In this document: one piece after another, positions 50,391-59,321 of the stretch | How positions within the stretch are numbered: the stretch's first letter is position 1 | Layout of the letters: each line of letters begins with the position of its first letter | From: Streptomyces alboflavus | Lineage (GTDB): Bacteria > Actinomycetota > Actinomycetes > Streptomycetales > Streptomycetaceae | Assembly: GCF_000716675.1 (NCBI RefSeq) | Contig: NZ_JNXT01000003.1 | Span: 248,001-312,000, forward strand | Direction of reading: 5' to 3' | DNA length: 64,000 nt | Made by a program: the position numbers and the translations under genes | Notes under the pieces: model-generated | Database searches by the model: none | What the model was told of the DNA's origin: nothing | The model's input: the letters and a program-made list of their open reading frames with translations, nothing else

Positions 50391-51272
50391 TCAACGGCGG
50401 AGGGAATCGAGCCACTCGTCGCCGTTCCACAGGACGGGCATCGCCCCGACCGGTTCGAACCGGATGTCGGGGTCGTCGCTCTGGACCAGGGCGAAGAAGC
50501 GGCGCCGCCCCACCGCCGCACGGCGGGCGAGGACGGCGATGAGGTCGAGCACGCTGTGGGCGACCTCGGGGCACGCGGCGTCGAAGCGGTCGTAGCCGGT
50601 GAAGGACAGGACGAGTCCGGCGCCCGCGGGGGAGTCGTCGAACGTCCAGGAGAGGGCCACGTCGCCGAGGCAGTCGTTGAGCGCGGCCAGGTTGCGGCCG
50701 TAGTGGGAGGGGAACCGCAGGGCCGTGGCCAGGCCTTGGTGCATGTCCTGCGCGGTCGTCCAGCCGCTCGCCGCGATCCGGACGACGCGGAAGCCGTGGC
50801 CCTCGAGGCGCTGGGTGGCCTGGTCGAGGAGCTCGCGGCGCCAGAAGAGAGTGACGAACGTGCCGCTCATGTACGGGATGTCGGGGCGCCGCGCCCTCAC
50901 GTCGTCCGGCGTGGGTTGCCGCGCCGGATCGTCCTTGAAGGCGTCCAGGAGCCGGAAGAACTCGTCGAGGGGTGTGGAGCCGGCCGGTGTGCGGCGTTCG
51001 ATCTCCGCGGCCCAGGTGAGGGAGCTGTCGGTGCCGTAGTGCTCGTGGAGCCAGTCGGTGAAGTCCGTCTCCGGCCAGAAGGCGAAGGGCTCGCACGGGG
51101 CGTGTACGGCGAGTGCCGCGCCGTAGCCGATGAGGAGCGAGTGCAGGTGCCGCAGCGAGCCGCCCGGCAGCCACATGCCGGGCCGCAGGCGGATCTGCTC
51201 CAGGACGTCGTACACGTCGGAGCACTCCCGTACGTGGCGGAAGGCGGTCGTGGAGCTGTGCTCGGTCGGCAT
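50391..51272 (-). CDS. Barstar family protein with N-terminal extension (predicted immunity)
   Basis: 293 residues. The C-terminal part (about 165-293) is barstar-like: RVVRIAASGWTTAQDMHQGL, FPSHYGRNLAALNDCLGDVA, then AACPEVAHSVLDLIAVLARR. Barstar inhibits the RNase barnase, and homologues protect against nuclease toxins. The N-terminal half (LRPGMWLPGGSLRHLHSLLI GYGAAL, FAFWPETDFTDWLHEHYG) is an uncharacterised domain. No toxin gene is next to it. ATG 51272. It may be an orphan immunity gene guarding against toxins of relatives. Confidence 0.82.
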   Translation of the reverse strand: MPTEHSSTTAFRHVRECSDVYDVLEQIRLRPGMWLPGGSLRHLHSLLIGYGAALAVHAPCEPFAFWPETDFTDWLHEHYGTDSSLTWAAEIERRTPAGSTPLDEFFRLLDAFKDDPARQPTPDDVRARRPDIPYMSGTFVTLFWRRELLDQATQRLEGHGFRVVRIAASGWTTAQDMHQGLATALRFPSHYGRNLAALNDCLGDVALSWTFDDSPAGAGLVLSFTGYDRFDAACPEVAHSVLDLIAVLARRAAVGRRRFFALVQSDDPDIRFEPVGAMPVLWNGDEWLDSLRR

Positions 51273-51448
51273 GGAGCCAGCCTACGGAGACGGGTCTTCG
51301 CGCCGTGCGGCAGGCCGGGGGCGCGCCCCGTGGCCGTGGCGTCGCGGACGGCCCACGGGCAGGCCGGTCCCCGCGGGGAGCGCCCGCGCCCCGCTCAACG
51401 ACCACACCCCGGCACCCTTTTGTATCCTGCACGTATTTGCGCCCTGAT

Positions 51449-51472
51449 CCGTACAGCCCCCGATCTGTACGG
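51449..51472. promoter_or_regulatory. Palindrome upstream of the thioesterase gene
   Basis: Perfect 8-bp arms CCGTACAG and CTGTACGG around CCCCCGAT, 32 bp before the start. A possible regulator site or 5'-leader hairpin; no regulator gene is adjacent. Confidence 0.5.
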
Positions 51473-51504
51473 CCTCGATCCGTCACGACGAGAGGTCAGC
51501 ACCG

Positions 51505-52287
51505 TTGAACACCGGCAGCTACTACGAGCCCGTCGACGCGCACCGCTACAAGCCCACCGCCCACGCCAGTGGTGCCTGGAGCGCGGACGAGCAGCACTTC
51601 AGCCCGCTCGGCGGCCTCATCGTGCACGCCATCGACCGCCACCTGGCCGACCGCCCGGGCAACGACCTCCTGCTGTCGCGGATCAGCTTCGACATCCTCG
51701 GGCGCCCCGCCCTCGACGAGTGCGAGATCCGCGTCGAGACCGTCCGGCCCGGCCGCACCATCGAACTCGTCGAAGCCGTCGTCCTCATCGGTGGCCGCCC
51801 CGTCGTCCGGGGCCGGGCCTGGCTGCTCGCCGCCCTCGACACGACCGCCGTCGAGGGCGGCACCGGTGACCGGCTGACTCCGCCCGACGCGCTCACGCCC
51901 TGGGAGATGAGCTCCGTGTGGCCCGGCGGATACATCGCCTCCGTGGACGTCCGCCCCCTGGCGCCCCCGCAGCCGGGACGCACCACCGCCTGGATCTCCA
52001 CGGACCTCGACCTCGTCGCCGGACAGACCATCAGCCCGCTCGCGTCCTACCTCGCGCTCGTCGACACCGCCAACGGCATCGCCGTGCGCCAGCCGCCCAC
52101 CGCCTGGATGTACCCCAACGTCGACCTGACCATCCATCTGCACCGGCAGCCCCGAGGCCGCTGGACCGGCCTCGACACCACCGTCGCCTTCGGCCCCACC
52201 GGGCAGGGCATCACCAGCACCGTCCTGCACGACCTCGACGGCCCGGTCGGCACCGCACAGCAGATGCTCACCGTCCGCCCCCTGTAG
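51505..52287 (+). CDS. Acyl-CoA thioesterase family protein
   Basis: 260 residues, double hot-dog (TesB-like) fold. GAWSADEQHFSPLGGLIVHA, LLLSRISFDILGRPALDECE and TAWISTDLDLVAGQTISPLA are characteristic, as is WMYPNVDLTIHLHRQPRGRW TG in the second half. It probably hydrolyses acyl-CoA or acyl-ACP thioesters. The start is TTG 51505, with GAGAGG 9 nt upstream and the conserved YYEPVDAHRYKPTAHASG just after; no ATG or GTG fits. It lies between two predicted immunity genes but has no obvious link. Confidence 0.82.
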   Translation: MNTGSYYEPVDAHRYKPTAHASGAWSADEQHFSPLGGLIVHAIDRHLADRPGNDLLLSRISFDILGRPALDECEIRVETVRPGRTIELVEAVVLIGGRPVVRGRAWLLAALDTTAVEGGTGDRLTPPDALTPWEMSSVWPGGYIASVDVRPLAPPQPGRTTAWISTDLDLVAGQTISPLASYLALVDTANGIAVRQPPTAWMYPNVDLTIHLHRQPRGRWTGLDTTVAFGPTGQGITSTVLHDLDGPVGTAQQMLTVRPL

Positions 52288-52397
52288 GGCTGTTCAGAAG
52301 CCGGGGACCGGTCCTCCGTCGGCGGACCGGGGCGGTGTCAGAGCCCGCTGGTAGCGTGCCGCGTCCGAATTGAAGGTCATGGGAGGGGACGGAAGCC

Positions 52398-53369
52398 GTG
52401 CGGGACGTGACACGCCACGAGGTGGGGGAGGAGCACCTCTCCCGGGCTGTCGACGACATCACCGGGCGCACCCGGGAGCGGTGGCGCTGGATGCGGTACG
52501 ACGATCCGGCGCCCAGGAAGATGCGCGAGACGGGGGACGAACTCCTCGATCACGTCGCGGCCCGCACCGTGGCGGGCGGCGCGCTCGACGAGACCGCGCG
52601 TACGGCGCTGCGGACCGCCGCCGAGTGCTTCCTGGGGGAGTTGAGCGTCGGCTGTTTCCCCGGCGGGGACCAGGAGATCGTTCTTCCGCTCATCGACGAG
52701 GAACTCACCAGCGACGACATCGGGTTCGGCGACGTCGTCGCGTACGGCAGCGGGACCGGAGAGGGCCCCTCGGCCCGGACGTGGCTCGACACCTTCGCCG
52801 TGTGCGTGGTCAGCGGCCTCGTGTGGGACTGGCAGCGGGTGATCGGGCTGCTGTTGAGCAGCGACTACGCGCCCGCGATCCGTGACGGGGTGCCGTACTC
52901 GACGCTGCCTTCGAGGTCGGATCCGGCGGACCTCGCCGCGATGGGCGCGCTGTGCGGCTATCTGACCCGGGCACAGGGGCACCTCCCGCGCGACTGGCCC
53001 ACGGTGCCGCTGTGCAAACCGGACGCCGACGAGCGCGCCGATGCCGCCCGGCAGTTGGACGGAGCCGGGGCGCTCGCACCGGACCACCGTCTCCTGCGCG
53101 TCCTCCTCGACGACGACCAGGACGCCTTCGAGGACGCCCTCGCGGCCCGGCTCACCGAGCACCGGGAGAGCGTCGGCGCCGACCCCGCCCCGAGGACCCT
53201 GCTGCCGCTCGGCCCCCTGGTCCTCGCCGCCCTCGCGGTCCAGGCGCACGGGTGGGAGCTGCGCGTGCGGTCCGGATATCTGCCGGGCGAGCTCGTGGGT
53301 TCCCCGGACGCCCTGCGGCAGGCGGGGGACGGCGCGGCGAACAACCTGGGGGAGTGGGCCGCGAAGTAG
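52398..53369 (+). CDS. Immunity 49 (Imm49) family protein
   Basis: 323 residues. The layout HEVGEEHLSRAVDDITGRTR, CFLGELSVGCFPGGDQEIVL PLIDEELTSDDIGFG, SGLVWDWQRVIGLLLSSDYA and HLPRDWPTVPLCKPDADER matches Imm49, a predicted polymorphic-toxin immunity family. Members are often found as solitary genes in Streptomyces. No toxin is beside it. GTG 52398 is preceded by GGAAG-like sequence. Together with the barstar-type gene it gives two orphan immunity genes within 3 kb. Inhibitor function is inferred from the family. Confidence 0.85.
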   Translation: MRDVTRHEVGEEHLSRAVDDITGRTRERWRWMRYDDPAPRKMRETGDELLDHVAARTVAGGALDETARTALRTAAECFLGELSVGCFPGGDQEIVLPLIDEELTSDDIGFGDVVAYGSGTGEGPSARTWLDTFAVCVVSGLVWDWQRVIGLLLSSDYAPAIRDGVPYSTLPSRSDPADLAAMGALCGYLTRAQGHLPRDWPTVPLCKPDADERADAARQLDGAGALAPDHRLLRVLLDDDQDAFEDALAARLTEHRESVGADPAPRTLLPLGPLVLAALAVQAHGWELRVRSGYLPGELVGSPDALRQAGDGAANNLGEWAAK

Positions 53370-53523
53370 CGCGTGCGGGCGCCGACGTCCCACGCGCCCG
53401 TACGCCGTCGAGCCGTGTGCGAGCGCGTCCGCTCACCCGCGCGTTCTTACCTGTTCTTGTCATTGCTTTGCCGTTCCTCTGAAGTGGCCCGGCCACCTTG
53501 GTGCCCACAGGAGAGGAGCAACG

Positions 53524-55053
53524 ATGACCTACCAGAACGCGGTGCGGCGGACGGTGCTGGCTGTGAGCATGATGGCCGTGCTGGCCTCGGCGACACCCCC
53601 GGCGGTGGCCGCGCCGACGACCGAGCGAGGCAGCGGCCCCACGTGGTGCCCCACCGTGGACGACCACCGGGTGGACTGCGGAACGATCACCCGCCCCCTC
53701 GTCGCCGGGAAGCCGAAGCTCGGCACGGTCGACGTGAGTTACGCGGTCGTACGGCACCGGGGCCCCGGCGCCGCCAAGGGCACCGTGGCCGTGAACCCGG
53801 GCGGACCCGGCGAGGTCGCCGTCGACCGGGCCCCCGAGTTCGCGACGGGGCTCAACAAGGTCCTGAAGGACCACGACGTGCTGCTCGTCGACCCGCGCGG
53901 CACCGGCAGGTCCGAGCGCATCCCGTGCGGGGTGACCGACGTCGAGTACCGCTACGGCACGCGGCAGCAGCAGCGCGACGCCGTCACGCGCTGCGCCCGG
54001 AACCTCGGCCCCAAGGCCGAGGGGTACACCACGGCGGCCACCGCCGACGACATCGACGCCGTCCGGGCCCGGCTCGGCGTGCAGAAGCTGACGCTGTACG
54101 GGCTCTCCTACGGCACGTACCTGATGCCGGTGTACGCGAGCCGGCACCGCGAACACGTGCGGTCCATCGTGCTGTCCGGGGCGTACCCTCTCGGGTTCGA
54201 CCCGCTCGTCCGCCCCAGCGCGCAGGCCGTGTCGCTGGCCCTGCAACGGATCTGCGACCGCTCCGTCCCCGCGGCCTGCGACGGCAAGAAGGCCGTGCGG
54301 GACCTGCGCACCACGGCGGCGCGGCTGCGCGAGCGGCCCATGGACGTGCCGTTCAAGGCGTCCGGTGCCCAGCGCAAGCTGCGCTTCACCGAGGGGCAAC
54401 TCGCCAATCTGCTCTTCGAGGCCGCCAGCAGCGGAGCGGGAGCGGTGCCGGGCGAGGCGTCGCTGCTCGGGAGCATGCCGCACGCCCTGGACCGCTTCGT
54501 CCACGACGACCCCGCGCCGCTGCGGCGCCTGATCAAGGACGAGGCGTCGGCGGTCGGCAAGGAGGACCAGGCACCGTACGTGGCGGTGGTCTGCAACGAC
54601 TACCGCAGGGCGTGGTCCACGAAGGCGTCGCAGGCCGAGCGGTGGCGCCAGTACCGTGCCGCGCTCGCGGCGACCAGGCCCGGAGAGTACGGGGCGTTCA
54701 GCGCCAAGGGGTTCACCGAGGGCCCGACGGACGGCGGTGACGTGTGCGTCGGCTGGCCGAGGAAGAACACCGCGAGCCCGCAGCCCACGCACCCCGAGAT
54801 GCCCGACGTACCGGTCCTCGTGATCTCCGGCGACCTCGACGCCAACACTCCCGACGCCAACGGCCGCATCGCCGCACGGCAGTTCACGAACAGCGAGTTC
54901 CACTCGGTCCGCAACGTCGGGCACGTGCCCGACCTCGAACAGAGCGGCTGCGTCACAGGAGTCACCGCACGCTTCATCCGGACGGGCACTTCCGGCGACA
55001 CCTCCTGTCTGAAGGGCCTCCCGCCGATCGCCGTCGCCCCCGTGCGCCGCTGA
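53524..55053 (+). CDS. Secreted TAP-type alpha/beta hydrolase (tripeptidyl aminopeptidase family)
   Basis: 509 residues. Signal peptide (RRTVLAVSMMAVLASATPPA VAAP), then the hydrolase fold with oxyanion VNPGGPGE, nucleophile Ser195 in YGLSYGTY, Asp437 or Asp439 in GDLDANTP and His467 in VGHVPDL, plus the C-terminal TAP-like segment (CVTGVTARFIRTG). Streptomyces TAP enzymes remove tripeptides from protein N-termini. Six or more cysteines suggest disulfides, as expected for a secreted protein. ATG 53524 follows GGAGAGGAG. A two-component system follows on the same strand. Confidence 0.88.
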   Translation: MTYQNAVRRTVLAVSMMAVLASATPPAVAAPTTERGSGPTWCPTVDDHRVDCGTITRPLVAGKPKLGTVDVSYAVVRHRGPGAAKGTVAVNPGGPGEVAVDRAPEFATGLNKVLKDHDVLLVDPRGTGRSERIPCGVTDVEYRYGTRQQQRDAVTRCARNLGPKAEGYTTAATADDIDAVRARLGVQKLTLYGLSYGTYLMPVYASRHREHVRSIVLSGAYPLGFDPLVRPSAQAVSLALQRICDRSVPAACDGKKAVRDLRTTAARLRERPMDVPFKASGAQRKLRFTEGQLANLLFEAASSGAGAVPGEASLLGSMPHALDRFVHDDPAPLRRLIKDEASAVGKEDQAPYVAVVCNDYRRAWSTKASQAERWRQYRAALAATRPGEYGAFSAKGFTEGPTDGGDVCVGWPRKNTASPQPTHPEMPDVPVLVISGDLDANTPDANGRIAARQFTNSEFHSVRNVGHVPDLEQSGCVTGVTARFIRTGTSGDTSCLKGLPPIAVAPVRR

Positions 55054-55099
55054 CGGGGCCACCGCCGTGACCACGCCCACCACCAGCGAAGATGTCCCC

Positions 55100-55798
55100 A
55101 TGACGAACGCTGTCGAGTCCCACCGCACCGTGCTGGTCGTCGAGGACGACCCGGGGGTGCGCAGCACCCTGGAGCAGCTCCTGAGGTTCGAGGGCTACCA
55201 CGTCCTCGTGGCCGCCGACGGGTTCAGCGCCCTGAGCGTCCTGGAGGAGCGGCGGCCGGACCTCGCCATGGTGGACGTGGTCATGCCGGGCCTCGACGGC
55301 CTCGAACTGTGCCGGATGCTCCGCAGGCGCGGCGAGCGCCTGCCCATCCTCGTGCTCACCGCCCGCCACCAGATCGGCGACCGCGTCGCGGGCCTGGACG
55401 CCGGTGCCGACGACTACCTGGCGAAGCCCTTCGCGACCGAGGAACTCCTGGCCCGCATACGCGCCTTGCTGCGCCGCACCGACCCGCCCGCGGACACGCG
55501 CCTCCTGCGGGCCGCCGACCTCACCCTCGACCCCACCGCACGGCGGGCCGAACGCGGTTCCGAGTCCCTGGACCTCACCAAGACCGAGTTCGACGTACTG
55601 GAACTGCTCCTCCGGCACCAGGGAGCCGTCCTCACCCGCACCCAGATCTACGAGCGCATCTGGGGCTACGACCTCGACAGCTCGTCGCGCTCCCTCGACG
55701 TGTACATCGGCTATCTGCGCCGCAAGACCGAACAGGGCGGCGGCGAGCGCCTGATCCACACCGTGCGCAACGTCGGCTACACCATCAGGCCCGCGTGA
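55100..55798 (+). CDS. OmpR/PhoB-type response regulator
   Basis: 232 residues. Receiver domain with acidic Glu15-Asp16-Asp17 and phosphoacceptor Asp59 in MVDVVMPG, Lys in YLAKPF; then a winged helix (about 130-230) with LTKTEFDVLELLLRHQGAVL TR and VDVYIGYLRRKTE-type ending IHTVRNVGYTIRP. ATG 55100 (MTNAVESHRT) has GAAGATG nearby; GTG 55067 would add 11 residues. Its stop shares a base with the kinase start (TGATG), so the two are coupled. It may control the TAP-type protease upstream. Confidence 0.93.
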   Translation: MTNAVESHRTVLVVEDDPGVRSTLEQLLRFEGYHVLVAADGFSALSVLEERRPDLAMVDVVMPGLDGLELCRMLRRRGERLPILVLTARHQIGDRVAGLDAGADDYLAKPFATEELLARIRALLRRTDPPADTRLLRAADLTLDPTARRAERGSESLDLTKTEFDVLELLLRHQGAVLTRTQIYERIWGYDLDSSSRSLDVYIGYLRRKTEQGGGERLIHTVRNVGYTIRPA

Positions 55799-57132
55799 TG
55801 CTGCGCACCAAGATCACCGTGCTGGTCGTCGCGGCCGCCGCGCTCGCCATCGCCGTCACCGCCTTCGCGTCCTTCCGCAACGTCAGCGACGTCGTCGCCG
55901 ACGAACTCGAACGCGGCCTGGAGGACCGCACCGACACGGTCGTCACCCTCCTCGCCGCCGACCGCACCCCGCCCGAGCGGGACGACATGATCGAGCAGGT
56001 CCTGTCCCCGAAGGGCGCCGTGCGGCCGCTGGCTCCGGGGCGTGCGGAGCTGCCCGTCTCGGCCGGTGACCGCCGCGTGGCCCGCACGGGCGAGGGCGGC
56101 AGCCGCCAGGACGTCGTGGTCTCCGGCACCGAGTACGGGATCCTCACACGGCCCCTGCCGGACGGCGGCGCGGTCATGGTCGGCCAGAGCTACCGCGACG
56201 CCGTGCGCCTCGAACGCGACTTCCTGTGGCGCATCTCCCTCACCACGGCCGCCGCCACCGGCCTGTCGGCCCTGCTGGGCTGGCTCGCCGTCGGCCGGAT
56301 CCTGCGTCCGGTGCGCCGCCTGGTCCGCACGACCCGGCGCATCACCGGCACCCAGGACCTGTCCACGCCGCTGCCGCCCGCGGGCAAGGACGAGATCGGC
56401 CAGCTCACCCACAGCTTCGACACCATGCTGAGCGCGCTGCGCCGCTCGCGTGCCAAGGAGCAGGAACTCGTCCACAACGCCAGCCACGAACTGCGCACCC
56501 CCCTCACGTCGGTGCGCGGCAGTGCCGAACTCCTGCAGCGCGCCCGGGGCCGGCTCGACCCCAAGGACGAGGAGAAGATCCTCGCCACCCTGGTCACCGA
56601 GGCGGTCGCCCTGGACGACCTCGTCCGTGAACTGGTCGAACTCGCCACCGACCGCTACACCGAGGACGAGCCGACGAGCGTCGACCTGCCCACCCTGGCC
56701 GAGGACAGCGCCGGCCGCCACAGCCGGCGCACCGGGCGAGCCATCACCGTCACGACCGCCCGGCCCACCCCGGTGCACGCCCGGACCCGCGCCCTGCAGC
56801 GCTGCGTCGACAACCTCCTGAACAACGCCGTCAAGTTCAGCCCGCCGGACACCCCCATCACCGTGCACGTCGACGGATGCCAACTGTCCGTCCGCGACCA
56901 GGGCCCCGGCATCCCGCCGGCCGAGCGGCAGGCCGTCTTCGACCGCTTCTACCGGGGGCCCGGCACCCAGGCCACGCCCGGATCCGGGCTGGGCCTTGCG
57001 ATCGTCCACGATCTCGTCGAGGCGGAGCACGGCACGGTCTTCGCCGCCGAGGCGGCCGGGGGCGGCGCTGAGGTCGGCTTCCGGCTGCCGCCGCGGACCG
57101 GGGGCGACGACGACTCGCGGCCACCCGCGTGA
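55798..57132 (+). CDS. Sensor histidine kinase (HisKA type)
   Basis: 444 residues. Two transmembrane helices (about 5-25 and 145-165) bracket an outer sensor domain of about 120 residues; a HAMP region follows (GRILRPVRRLVRTTRRITG), then HisKA with His230 in HNASHELRTPLTSVRG and a HATPase domain (NNAVKFSPPDTPITV, SGLGLAIVHDLVEAEHG). It phosphorylates the coupled response regulator. The outer domain has no motif I recognise, so the signal is unknown. The ATG overlaps the regulator's stop. Confidence 0.93.
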   Translation: MLRTKITVLVVAAAALAIAVTAFASFRNVSDVVADELERGLEDRTDTVVTLLAADRTPPERDDMIEQVLSPKGAVRPLAPGRAELPVSAGDRRVARTGEGGSRQDVVVSGTEYGILTRPLPDGGAVMVGQSYRDAVRLERDFLWRISLTTAAATGLSALLGWLAVGRILRPVRRLVRTTRRITGTQDLSTPLPPAGKDEIGQLTHSFDTMLSALRRSRAKEQELVHNASHELRTPLTSVRGSAELLQRARGRLDPKDEEKILATLVTEAVALDDLVRELVELATDRYTEDEPTSVDLPTLAEDSAGRHSRRTGRAITVTTARPTPVHARTRALQRCVDNLLNNAVKFSPPDTPITVHVDGCQLSVRDQGPGIPPAERQAVFDRFYRGPGTQATPGSGLGLAIVHDLVEAEHGTVFAAEAAGGGAEVGFRLPPRTGGDDDSRPPA

Positions 57133-57174
57133 GGCGTCCTGACCAGGACCATGTGTCTCTGACATCCTGCCGTC

Positions 57175-58416
57175 GTGCGCGTACTGATCGTGACAGCAGG
57201 GAGCTGGGGCGATGTCGCCCCGTACACCGGGCTCGGCGTGCGGCTGCGTGCCGCGGGCCACGAGGTCGTCCTCGCCACGCATGAGCGCTTCGAAGGGGCG
57301 GTGACGGTCCACGGCCTGGGCTTTCGGCCCCTGCCCGTCGACCCGCGGCAGGAGCTGGCCTCCCAGGTCGGCCAGGGCCTGGCGAAGGCGGCAAGCCCGC
57401 CCGTGGAGCTGGCGCGCATCACGCACATGGCACGGGCGTTCATGCCCCGGCTGACCGTCGGCGTCGCGGACGCCGTCCGCGAGGGCGCCGACGTCATCCT
57501 GAGTTCGACGGTCACCGACCCGATGTGCGCGGCGCTCGGCGAGGCGCTGCGGGTGCCGAGCGTCGGTGCGTACCTCCAGCCGATCCACCCCACCGGCGCC
57601 TTTCCGCCGATGATGACCGGGGCGCGCTCGTTCGGATCCCACGGCAACCGCCTGGCCGCGCTGGCCCTGTGGGCCGCGACGGACCGGATCTTCGCGCCCT
57701 CCGTCGGCGCGCTGCGGCGTGAACTCGGCCTGCCGCGGCGGAGGTTCGGCGGACCGCTGGGTCTGCCCCGCGGGCGCACCGTCCTGCACGGCTACAGCCC
57801 GACGGTCGTACCCCGGCCGGGGGACTGGCCCGCGGGGCACGAGGTGTGCGGCTACTGGTGGCCGCACACCCCGCCCGACTGGCGGCCCGACGCGCGGCTC
57901 GCGGACTTCCTCGACGCGGGCCCGCCGCCGGTCTTCGCGGGGTTCGGCAGCTTCGTCACCGCCGACGCCGAGCGGCTGAGCACCCTGCTCGCCGACGCCC
58001 TGCGCCGCGCCCGGGTACGTGGGATCATCCAGGCCGGATGGAGCGGCCTGCACGCCGAGAACGACGACCTGATCACCGTGTCGGAGGTGCCGCACGCCTG
58101 GCTGTTCCCCAGGACCGCCGCCGTGATCCACCACGCGGGCGCGGGCACGACGGCGGCGGGACTGCGCTGCGGAACACCCGCCGTCCCCGTGCCCGTCCAG
58201 CTCGACCAGCACTTCTGGGCGGCCCGCCTCCACACCCTCGGCGTGGCGCCGCGCCCCCTGCGCTACCAGCGCCTGACCGCGCCGCGCCTCGCCGACGCCA
58301 TCACCACCGCCGTCCACAGCTCCGCCCTGCGGACCCGCGCCCGCGCCCTCGCCGCCGCCCTCGCGCGTGAGGACGGCGGCCGGCAGGTCGTCGCGGCCCT
58401 CGACCGGCTCAACTAG
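57175..58416 (+). CDS. GT1 family glycosyltransferase
   Basis: 413 residues, GT-B fold. The N-terminal acceptor half starts MRVLIVTAGSWGDVAPYTGLG, and the donor half has FAGFGSFVTADAERLSTLL, HAWLFPRTAAVIHHAGAGTT AAGLRCG and PVQLDQHFWAARL, the signature of UDP/TDP-sugar-using enzymes close to sterol glucosyltransferases and macrolide glycosyltransferases. It likely adds a sugar to a lipid or natural product. GTG 57175. It stands alone, so the acceptor is unknown. The stop overlaps the convergent dipeptidase gene end by 8 bp. Confidence 0.9.
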   Translation: MRVLIVTAGSWGDVAPYTGLGVRLRAAGHEVVLATHERFEGAVTVHGLGFRPLPVDPRQELASQVGQGLAKAASPPVELARITHMARAFMPRLTVGVADAVREGADVILSSTVTDPMCAALGEALRVPSVGAYLQPIHPTGAFPPMMTGARSFGSHGNRLAALALWAATDRIFAPSVGALRRELGLPRRRFGGPLGLPRGRTVLHGYSPTVVPRPGDWPAGHEVCGYWWPHTPPDWRPDARLADFLDAGPPPVFAGFGSFVTADAERLSTLLADALRRARVRGIIQAGWSGLHAENDDLITVSEVPHAWLFPRTAAVIHHAGAGTTAAGLRCGTPAVPVPVQLDQHFWAARLHTLGVAPRPLRYQRLTAPRLADAITTAVHSSALRTRARALAAALAREDGGRQVVAALDRLN

Positions 58417-59125
58417 CGCTGTGCTGCCTGCGATCAGCGCATCGCTGCCCGTGCTCCGGCGACGCCGATGCGCCGGACAGGTCCCGCGGCCCGTAGTAGG
58501 CGTGCTCGGCGCCAGTGGCCAGGGCCCAGTAGCGGTCGCCGAGGGACCAGTGCCACCACTCGGTGGGGTAGTTCACCAGGCCCGCGGCGCTCAGCGCGGC
58601 CCCGAGGATCCGGCGGTTCTCGCGTGCCTCGGCGCTGATGTTGCCGGCTTCCGTGTAGCAGGCGCCCACGCTCTCCTCCGGGGAGGCGTTCATCGGGGTG
58701 CCCAGGTCCCGTTCGTGCCCGTCGGCGTCGGCCAGCGTCAGGTCGACGGCGGCGCCCGCGCTGTGCGGCGCGATGGCGGGCGGGGAGACGTAGCGGCTCG
58801 CCGCCGTGTGGATCCGCTCGGGCGGCCAGTCCGGGTGGAGCGCCCGCAACTCGTCGGCGTACTCATCGAAGTACTCGCGCTGCAACGACAGCGGCCGGTA
58901 GCCCTCGACGAACAGCAGCCGCAGCTCGTCGGGGAGCAGCGTCTGGGCCTCGAGGAGCCGGTCGACGACGCCTTGTCGCAGATACGCGAAGGCGTCGGCC
59001 GGGTCCTTGAGGCGGTCGTCGACCAGCAGGGCGGCCTCGCCCCGCACATCCACCAGCGGCTCGCCGCACTCCCGCACGGGAGTCGAGGTGACCTTCGGAT
59101 CGGACATCAGGATGATCTCGCTCAT
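58409..59125 (-). CDS. VanX-like D-Ala-D-Ala dipeptidase (M15D)
   Basis: 238 residues. Zinc ligands His121 and Asp128 in PHSAGAAVDLTLAD, catalytic Glu189 and third ligand His192 in TEWWHWSLGD, and Arg77 in VEGYRPL match the VanX plan. VanX cleaves D-Ala-D-Ala and so supports glycopeptide resistance, but relatives also serve dipeptide catabolism. No vanH, vanA, vanS or vanR gene is in the window. No signal peptide is visible, so it is cytosolic. ATG 59125; the next start ATG at 59107 is also possible. Confidence 0.85.
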   Translation of the reverse strand: MSEIILMSDPKVTSTPVRECGEPLVDVRGEAALLVDDRLKDPADAFAYLRQGVVDRLLEAQTLLPDELRLLFVEGYRPLSLQREYFDEYADELRALHPDWPPERIHTAASRYVSPPAIAPHSAGAAVDLTLADADGHERDLGTPMNASPEESVGACYTEAGNISAEARENRRILGAALSAAGLVNYPTEWWHWSLGDRYWALATGAEHAYYGPRDLSGASASPEHGQRCADRRQHSAS

Positions 59126-59321
59126 GGCGCGATCATCTCCTGAGCCGCGGCCACGCCGTGCGGGCGTCCCCGGCTCGCCGGCCTGCCGTCGTCCGCCGAC
59201 GTACGCCCTTGCCCTGGAGCGCACTCCAGCTCGTAGAGTCACGGCACTCGCGAGGACCACGGGGGCCATGAAGGCCGAGGGGCGCGGGGACATCGAGGAC
59301 CACGAGGCCAAGGAGAGTCGC

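Noticed and set aside
55777..58317. 846-codon open frame on the minus strand
   Set aside because: Antisense to the histidine kinase and glycosyltransferase genes, rich in Gly/Arg/Val/Asp with no motif.
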